The notes under the pieces: model-generated
What the model saw: the letters and a program-made list of their open reading frames with translations, nothing else
Told to the model about the DNA's origin: nothing
Databases searched by the model: none
Shown here: positions 32,903 to 37,709 of the stretch, in pieces
How the letters are laid out: every line of letters starts with the position of its first letter
How positions within the stretch are numbered: the stretch's first letter is position 1
DNA from: Nitrospirae bacterium MYbinv3
Lineage (GTDB): Bacteria > Nitrospirota > Thermodesulfovibrionia > Thermodesulfovibrionales > Magnetobacteriaceae
Direction: 5' to 3'
Assembly (NCBI GenBank): GCA_002753395.1
Contig: PEAB01000030.1
Coordinates: forward strand, 1 to 37,709
Length of the DNA stretch: 37,709 nucleotides
Position numbers and translations under genes: made by a program

Positions 32903-33742
32903 ATGCAAAGCATGACAGGTTATGGCTCCAGTCAAAATGGATGGCTGCGGGTTGAGATGCGGTCTGTAAACCACAGATTTTTGGATATAAGCATAAAGGC
33001 ACCTCCTTCTTTCCTAAAACATGAGATGAAGCTTAGAAAGCTCTTGCAACAATACTTCTTTAGAGGACACATAGACGTGTTCATCACCGTTATATCTGAA
33101 AGCGTCCTTACTGTTAATAAGGAGTTCATCAAAAACGCAACAACAGTGCTAAGGCAGCTGAAAAGTGAATTTGGTTTAGGTGGCGAAATAGACATCTCTA
33201 CAGTTTTTTCCTTTAAAGAGGCATTCGTCAACGATCAAAAAGATATGGATGAGGCATTGATAACGGCATGTTTTATAGAGGCGATAGACAAACTCAAACA
33301 GATGCGGATGCAGGAGGGGGCACTCCTGTTGGAAGAGCTTTTACCACACGTTGACTACATGGAAGAGATACTGGATAGGATATCGTCATTGAATCTCGAT
33401 GCAACAACCAAGATGTTTGAAAAAACAAAGCAAAAGATGCAGGAGCTGGTCAAGGACCTTAACATAGATGAGACAAGGATACTACAGGAAGCCGCCATTC
33501 TTTCTGAGAAGATGGATATATCAGAAGAAATCGAAAGACTAAGGGGGCACATTAAGCAGTTTAGACAAAACATTTCAATAAATGATAAAATAGGTAAAAG
33601 GCTCGATTTTATTGTACAGGAACTCAACAGAGAGGCTAACACAATAACATCCAAAGCGGATGAGTTTGAGGTTAAAGTACTTGCGACCGATTTTAAGTTA
33701 GAGACGGAGAAGCTAAGGGAGCAGGTACAGAATGTTCAATAA
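32903..33742 (+). CDS. yicC: YicC/YloC family endoribonuclease
   Basis: 279 residues of the YicC family: the N-terminal MQSMTGYGSSQNGWLRVEMR with SVNHRFLDI (YicC_N), a helical middle, and the DUF1732 C-terminal region ending KLETEKLREQVQNVQ (in E. coli the family ends in E.iREQVQNiE). Members are Mn-dependent endoribonucleases implicated in sRNA turnover and stationary-phase survival; activity here is inferred from the family. The gene starts eight bases after hisS and precedes remA and gmk. yicC-remA-gmk-rpoZ-coaBC is a widely conserved order, so operon membership is very likely. Confidence 0.95.
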   Translation: MQSMTGYGSSQNGWLRVEMRSVNHRFLDISIKAPPSFLKHEMKLRKLLQQYFFRGHIDVFITVISESVLTVNKEFIKNATTVLRQLKSEFGLGGEIDISTVFSFKEAFVNDQKDMDEALITACFIEAIDKLKQMRMQEGALLLEELLPHVDYMEEILDRISSLNLDATTKMFEKTKQKMQELVKDLNIDETRILQEAAILSEKMDISEEIERLRGHIKQFRQNISINDKIGKRLDFIVQELNREANTITSKADEFEVKVLATDFKLETEKLREQVQNVQ

Positions 33743-33792
33743 ATCAAGCATGATTAATAAGTCTTTAAAGACGGAAAAGGAGAAATACATAT

Positions 33793-34080
33793 ATGAAAAA
33801 AGGTAGTAACGGCCCTGTTTTAGTAAACATAGGGTTTGGTAACGTGATAGCAGTGAATCGGGTGGTAACCATTTTGACCTCAGCCTCGGCACCCATGAAA
33901 CGTTTAAGAGAAGAGGCCAAGAAAGTGGGTAAGCTCATTGATGCAACCGAGGGCAGACGAACCAGATCAATAATAGTCACTGACAGTGATCATATCGTTC
34001 TTAGTGCCTTACAAACAGAGACCCTTACGCAAAGACTCATGTCGCAAGGCTCTTCAGAAGCTGATAATGAGAGTAAGTAA
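33793..34080 (+). CDS. remA: RemA-like DUF370 DNA-binding regulator
   Basis: 95 residues with the DUF370 pattern: [18 protein letters not shown], then [32 protein letters not shown], and the [11 protein letters not shown] strand. RemA of Bacillus is a ring-forming DNA-binding protein that activates extracellular-matrix and osmoprotection genes; the regulon here is unknown. The usual size is about 85-90 residues. AAGGAG lies nine bases before the ATG. The stop lies 14 bases inside gmk, giving translational coupling. The same remA-gmk-rpoZ arrangement is found in Firmicutes and many deltaproteobacteria. Confidence 0.93.
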   Translation: MKKGSNGPVLVNIGFGNVIAVNRVVTILTSASAPMKRLREEAKKVGKLIDATEGRRTRSIIVTDSDHIVLSALQTETLTQRLMSQGSSEADNESK

Positions 34081-34687
34081 GGGTCAACTTTATATCGTCT
34101 CTGCACCATCTGGTACTGGCAAGACCACCCTTTGCCGTCAGCTCTTAAAGGGGTTTCCACTTCTGAAGGAGTCCATCTCATATACTACCAGGAAGCCCAG
34201 ACATGGCGAGATAAATAACGTTGACTATATCTTCGTATCTGTTGAAACCTTCAAGGATATGCTTAAAAACAATGCTTTCATTGAACATGCCCAAGTACAT
34301 GGTAATCTATATGGTACCGCTCTAGCCACCATAGAAGGGCTTTTGTCTGAGGGCAATGACGTCTTGCTTGATATAGACACCCAGGGCGCAGCACAGATAA
34401 TAGATAAAGACATCAACGCAACAACAATCTTTATTATGCCGCCATCCATAGACGCTCTACATCAAAGACTTAAGAAGAGAAACACCGAGAGCGAAGATGC
34501 TATTGCAATGCGAATAAATAAGGCTAAAGATGAAATACAACAGGGGATACACTACGACTACATCGTTATAAACGACGACCTTGAACAAGCCCTGAAAGAG
34601 TTATCGAGTATAATAACCACAAACAGGGTTAGAGCTAATTGTATAGACGTTGACTGGGTAGAGCAAACGTTTCATATAAAGGCGTAA
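34067..34687 (+). CDS. gmk: Guanylate kinase
   Basis: Phosphorylates GMP to GDP with ATP. The product is 206 residues, the normal length. The P-loop is [10 protein letters not shown] (residues 12-21; the family usually has SGPSGxGKS/T). The GMP-binding segment is [20 protein letters not shown], followed by [14 protein letters not shown] and [11 protein letters not shown] chose ATG 34067, where [16 protein letters not shown] gives the family's usual N-terminus; longer in-frame extensions only re-read remA. It overlaps remA by 14 bases and lies 31 bases before rpoZ. Confidence 0.96.
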   Translation: MRVSKGQLYIVSAPSGTGKTTLCRQLLKGFPLLKESISYTTRKPRHGEINNVDYIFVSVETFKDMLKNNAFIEHAQVHGNLYGTALATIEGLLSEGNDVLLDIDTQGAAQIIDKDINATTIFIMPPSIDALHQRLKKRNTESEDAIAMRINKAKDEIQQGIHYDYIVINDDLEQALKELSSIITTNRVRANCIDVDWVEQTFHIKA

Positions 34688-34718
34688 TGGATATTAATTA
34701 AATGAAAGGAGGGATTTA

Positions 34719-35147
34719 ATGGACATAATATCGTTACCGGTTGAATTGGATCCCAACAAGATAGATGGACGGTTTAGGCTTGTTAATATTATCACTCAAC
34801 GAGCCAAGGAACTCACCCATAGGGGTAAGCCCAAGATTACAACAAAGGCTAAGAAGATAACGACGATCGCTCTGGAAGAGGCTGTCTCTGAGGCGCTGGA
34901 ATTTATCACCGGAGATGATGCAAGACGGGCAAACGAGGAGGCCAAGAAACTCGATTACAAGAGATTTCTTGAAGAAAAACGCAGAGAGTCTGAACAGGAA
35001 GACCTGTCTGAACTAGAAAAAGACCTCAAGTTCTATCTAGACGAAAAAGAGGACACAAGCAAGCGTTCATTAGAGAGTCTCTTTAGCGACGGAGATATCT
35101 CTACAGAGCTAGATACAGACACAGGGGCAGAAGCTGAAGATTCTTAA
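34719..35147 (+). CDS. rpoZ: RNA polymerase omega subunit with long acidic C-terminal extension
   Basis: Residues about 1-70 match omega (DGRFRLVNIITQRAKEL, then KPKITTKAKKITTIALEEA), the small subunit that helps fold and stabilise beta' and takes part in (p)ppGpp binding in some bacteria. At 142 residues it is longer than the common 65-95, the rest being a highly charged, mostly acidic helical tail (SEQEDLSELEKDL, then SDGDISTELDTDTGAEAEDS). The AAAGGAGGG site and the position between gmk and coaBC fit the conserved operon. The tail's function is unknown. Confidence 0.93.
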   Translation: MDIISLPVELDPNKIDGRFRLVNIITQRAKELTHRGKPKITTKAKKITTIALEEAVSEALEFITGDDARRANEEAKKLDYKRFLEEKRRESEQEDLSELEKDLKFYLDEKEDTSKRSLESLFSDGDISTELDTDTGAEAEDS

Positions 35148-35155
35148 GACCATTC

Positions 35156-36349
35156 ATGCAGCGTGGTAAAAACATTATCCTGGCAGTGACTGCAAGCATT
35201 GCAGCCTATAAGACCCCAGAGCTGATCCGTGCACTAACGGCAGAAGGCATTGGTGTCAGCGTTGCGATGACACCCGCGTCTAGAGAGTTCGTTACTCCAT
35301 TGACTTTGGAGATACTCTCAGGACACAAGGTACTTGTGGATACGTTTGATTCCCCACTGGCCCACGTTGAGATGGCACAAAAGGCAGATGCGCTCCTTGT
35401 AGCCCCTGCAACCCTTAATACCGTCTCCAAGTTTGCCGCAGCGATAGCCGACAACCTCGTAACAGCGCTGTTTATGACCTTCCGAGGACCCCTCTTAATC
35501 GCTCCGGCTATGAACTGGAGGATGTATGAAAACCCCGTGTTTAAAGACAAGCTCCAATACCTTAAAGACAAGGGTGTTATCGAGATAACACCCGAGGTTG
35601 GGGAGCTTGCATGTGGTGAAGAGGGGGCGGGGCGGTTGGCCTCTATACCAACGATAACTCACGCTGTCAAGAAGGCGCTCACGGCCCAAGACCTCCGTGG
35701 TCTGAGGGTTGTGGTCACGGCTGGAGCAACTCGGCAGTACATTGACCCTATAAGATTCATCACAAATAGGTCATCAGGCAAGATGGGTTTTGCTATAGCT
35801 AAAGCTGCCTCATTGCGCGGGGCCACCGTTACGTTAATAAGCTCCGGTACACATCTAACACCCATGAAAGAGTGGGAGTTTGTGCCGGTTGAAACGGCAC
35901 AGGAGATGGAAAACGCCGTCATGGACAAGACAAAAGCTGCGGACGTGCTAGTTATGGCAGCCGCTGTGAGCGATTTCAGACCCGCTGTGGTGGCTGATAA
36001 CAAGATTGAAAGATCAAGCGGGTTGTCTATGAACTTGGTAAAGACTGATGATATCTTGTCGCGCGTTTCTTGTCAGAAAGAAAGACCCTTTATTGTTGGT
36101 TTCTCAGCCGAGACAGGTAATCGCATCGACAGGGCCAAGGGTAAGCTGCATGCAAAGGGGATCGACATGATCGTGTTTAACGATATCACGATGGAGGGCG
36201 CCGGCTTCGATACGGATACCAATATTGTGACAATCATAACATCGCAGAGCGAGCACCCTTTACCAAAGATGTCTAAAGAAGAGGTATCACACGTAATATT
36301 TAATAAAGTCTTGGAAAAGATGGGGAGGACGGTCTTGTATGAATATTAA
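35156..36349 (+). CDS. coaBC: Bifunctional phosphopantothenoylcysteine synthetase/decarboxylase
   Basis: Carries out two steps of coenzyme A synthesis: joining cysteine to 4'-phosphopantothenate (CoaB) and decarboxylating the product (CoaC, FMN-dependent). At 397 residues it is full length. The CoaC half (about 1-175) has His70 (AHVEMA), the PAMN motif (APAMNWRMYENP, Asn120) and Cys153 (LACGEEGAGR). The CoaB half (about 180-397) has TAGATRQYIDPIRFITNRSS, the AAAVSDFRP loop, DNKIERS with the active-site Lys, and VFNDI. It starts eight bases after rpoZ. Its end overlaps the TPR gene by 11 bases. Confidence 0.96.
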   Translation: MQRGKNIILAVTASIAAYKTPELIRALTAEGIGVSVAMTPASREFVTPLTLEILSGHKVLVDTFDSPLAHVEMAQKADALLVAPATLNTVSKFAAAIADNLVTALFMTFRGPLLIAPAMNWRMYENPVFKDKLQYLKDKGVIEITPEVGELACGEEGAGRLASIPTITHAVKKALTAQDLRGLRVVVTAGATRQYIDPIRFITNRSSGKMGFAIAKAASLRGATVTLISSGTHLTPMKEWEFVPVETAQEMENAVMDKTKAADVLVMAAAVSDFRPAVVADNKIERSSGLSMNLVKTDDILSRVSCQKERPFIVGFSAETGNRIDRAKGKLHAKGIDMIVFNDITMEGAGFDTDTNIVTIITSQSEHPLPKMSKEEVSHVIFNKVLEKMGRTVLYEY

Positions 36350-37367
36350 GAAAATAGATAAACTTAAAGAAAAGGTCTTTCAGGGTGCTGACTCAAAATT
36401 GTATATCCCCATTGCGGAGGAGTACAAGAAGATTAACATGATAGATGAGGCCGTGAAGGTGCTTAAGTATTGTATCAAGAAACATCCCAACTATATGAGT
36501 GCAAGAGTAGCTCTTGGTAAAATTTATATGGAACAAGGGTATCAAGCAAATGCTATTGAAGAGTTTGAAACGGTGGTTTCAGCTATACCAGATAATCTAC
36601 TATCACACAAGAAACTAGCTGAATTATATAAGTCAACTGGAAACATCTCAAGCGCTTTGAGGTCTCTTGAAAGGATCCTAGCCTTAAACCCAAAGGACGA
36701 GGATGCACAGAATTTAATCCATGACCTTTCAACACAACCAATTGAGGAAGTCAAAACCGAAAAAATCATACCCGATTCTCAAGAATATGATGAAGATGTC
36801 AGGACAGTAGAAATCGTACCTGATTCACGAGAAGATGAGATGCAAATACCCAAGATGGCAGAGCAAGCTGTCCTCAGCGTCATATCTGATGAGGTCACAA
36901 ACGAACTGATAAATGCTGCAAACGCCAATAACCAACGTATAGACGTTGAAGAAGATATGGGTACCGACGAGATAGACAAAATTGTAGCTGACGGAGAAGT
37001 TCAAACAGATGATATAGAAACTCATGTGGAGGCAATAGCAAAACAGGATCAAGATAGCGATAAAATTATAGAACACAGTGAGCCTGTTCAACCGCCATCA
37101 GAACTGCTGATTGTAGAAACAAGCTCAGAATCCCTCTTGCAACAGGAACTTAAAGCCATTGATAGACATATCGAGTCAGAGCATTTCATCACCGCTGTAC
37201 TGGCCTATAATCGATTGTTAAAACAATACCCAGAAGACAAAAAGATCAGACAAAGACGCCAGGAGGTTATCAGATATGCAAAACTCATCAAGAAAGACGA
37301 AAATATCTGGATAGAAAAACTCAATACCTTTTATACCAGAATAAGTGAACATAAATGGTATGTGTAG
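36339..37367 (+). CDS. TPR-repeat protein with acidic linker
   Basis: 342 residues, no signal peptide. Residues about 15-140 contain about four tetratricopeptide repeats (for example SARVALGKIYMEQGYQANAI, then LAELYKSTGNISSALRSLER). Residues about 145-255 form a low-complexity acidic linker with an internal duplication (EKIIPDSQEYDEDVRT / VEIVPDSREDEMQIP). Residues about 260-342 hold one more TPR-like helical pair (HFITAVLAYNRLLKQYPEDK). TPR domains bind partner proteins; no partner can be named. The ATG overlaps the coaBC end by 11 bases, so it is the probable last gene of the operon. No terminator hairpin is apparent after it. Confidence 0.88.
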   Translation: MNIKKIDKLKEKVFQGADSKLYIPIAEEYKKINMIDEAVKVLKYCIKKHPNYMSARVALGKIYMEQGYQANAIEEFETVVSAIPDNLLSHKKLAELYKSTGNISSALRSLERILALNPKDEDAQNLIHDLSTQPIEEVKTEKIIPDSQEYDEDVRTVEIVPDSREDEMQIPKMAEQAVLSVISDEVTNELINAANANNQRIDVEEDMGTDEIDKIVADGEVQTDDIETHVEAIAKQDQDSDKIIEHSEPVQPPSELLIVETSSESLLQQELKAIDRHIESEHFITAVLAYNRLLKQYPEDKKIRQRRQEVIRYAKLIKKDENIWIEKLNTFYTRISEHKWYV

Positions 37368-37390
37368 TTTTTGCAGACGATATATAGTAT

Positions 37391-37709
37391 CTAACCAGTA
37401 GACATGACCTTAATCAAGTGCTTGTACAGCTCATCTACTGTGGTAGATTTTTTTACCAGTTCTCTAAATTTCTCAAGTTTTCCTATATCTCTAATGGACC
37501 TAATACTATCCATCAGCTCAAGCCCATTTACTCCGTACTTAATCTATAGTATCGCATCAATCCCTTCTACCAACCCCTCAAGCCTCCCTCTCCGCTCTCC
37601 CTCAATCAATCCCTTACGCTCTCCCTGTTCAAACGAGTACTCTCTCGCCCCCCGATCATCCTGTAATCTCATCAGCCAATAATCATAAACTTCAAGCTCT
37701 TCCTTGCTC
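37391..37709 (-). pseudogene. Rpn-family nuclease/transposase C-terminus with in-frame stop (partial)
   Basis: Read on the minus strand from the window edge, the frame gives SKEELEVYDYWLMRLQDD, a Glu/Gly/Arg-rich segment (SFEQGERKGLIEGERRGRLE), then GLVEGIDAIL, a TAG stop (37544-37546), and continues in frame with IKYGVNGLELMDSIRSI through DIGKLEKFRELVKKS to a final TAG at 37391. This is the usual C-terminus of PD-(D/E)XK transposase-like Rpn proteins, where the residue at the stop is normally Glu in an AILEIKYG-type segment; one G-to-T change would explain the TAG. The N-terminal nuclease domain lies beyond the window. The copy is truncated by 54 residues or is a pseudogene. Confidence 0.75.

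Overview
The window is a gene-dense stretch (about 35 protein genes or gene remnants and one tRNA) from a diderm bacterium. Supporting features are a Kdo-8-phosphate synthase gene (lipopolysaccharide), an outer-membrane barrel protein ending in Phe, a type IV pilin-like pseudopilin, and a PilZ/chemotaxis/two-component-rich signalling set. Abundant short palindromic repeats, many TTG/GTG starts and the gene content suggest a deep-branching lineage such as Nitrospirota (magnetotactic Magnetobacterium-like relatives). That placement is inference; no rRNA and no magnetosome genes are present.

Layout. 1-2050: a 5'-truncated surface-type NHL/FG-GAP repeat protein and a chemoreceptor fragment. 2045-6866: a periplasmic phosphate-binding-like protein overlapping a 1268-residue PAS/GAF histidine kinase. 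7113-10753: a lone pseudopilin, an SDR oxidoreductase, a four-helix membrane protein and a membrane metallophosphoesterase. 11456-14968: a formate/nitrite-type channel fused to a c-di-GMP-binding PilZ domain, then a complete chemoreceptor. 15005-18589: a bacterioferritin-like protein with a cupin-like partner, metal-type KdsA, and a porin with a TTG start. 19021-23412: a cell-shape module (M23 endopeptidase, two bactofilins, a membrane coiled-coil protein and a Csd4-like carboxypeptidase). 23903-27321: two overlapping hybrid kinase/response regulator genes. 27338-29716: an M15-type peptidase, tRNA-Val(GAC) and an FHA-GAF-adenylate cyclase. 29903-30817: a DJ-1/PfpI protein and YggT. 31118-37367: a compact housekeeping run, divIVA-hisS-yicC-remA-gmk-rpoZ-coaBC-TPR, with overlaps at several junctions. 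The right edge holds an Rpn-type nuclease/transposase remnant broken by an in-frame stop.

Intergenic DNA is dominated by at least four families of short inverted-repeat elements (called A, B, C and D here). Three copies retain terminal inverted repeats plus apparent target-site duplications, so they look like non-autonomous mobile elements (MITEs). One has inserted directly in front of the metallophosphoesterase start codon, another splits the cell-shape cluster, and a third sits between yggT and divIVA.

The two most interesting protein-level observations are the FNT channel-PilZ fusion, which suggests c-di-GMP control of formate/nitrite-type anion transport, and the bactofilin/peptidase cluster. 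The latter resembles the Helicobacter Csd/CcmA helical-shape system, including the unusual Gln-Glu-His zinc ligand set of Csd4.
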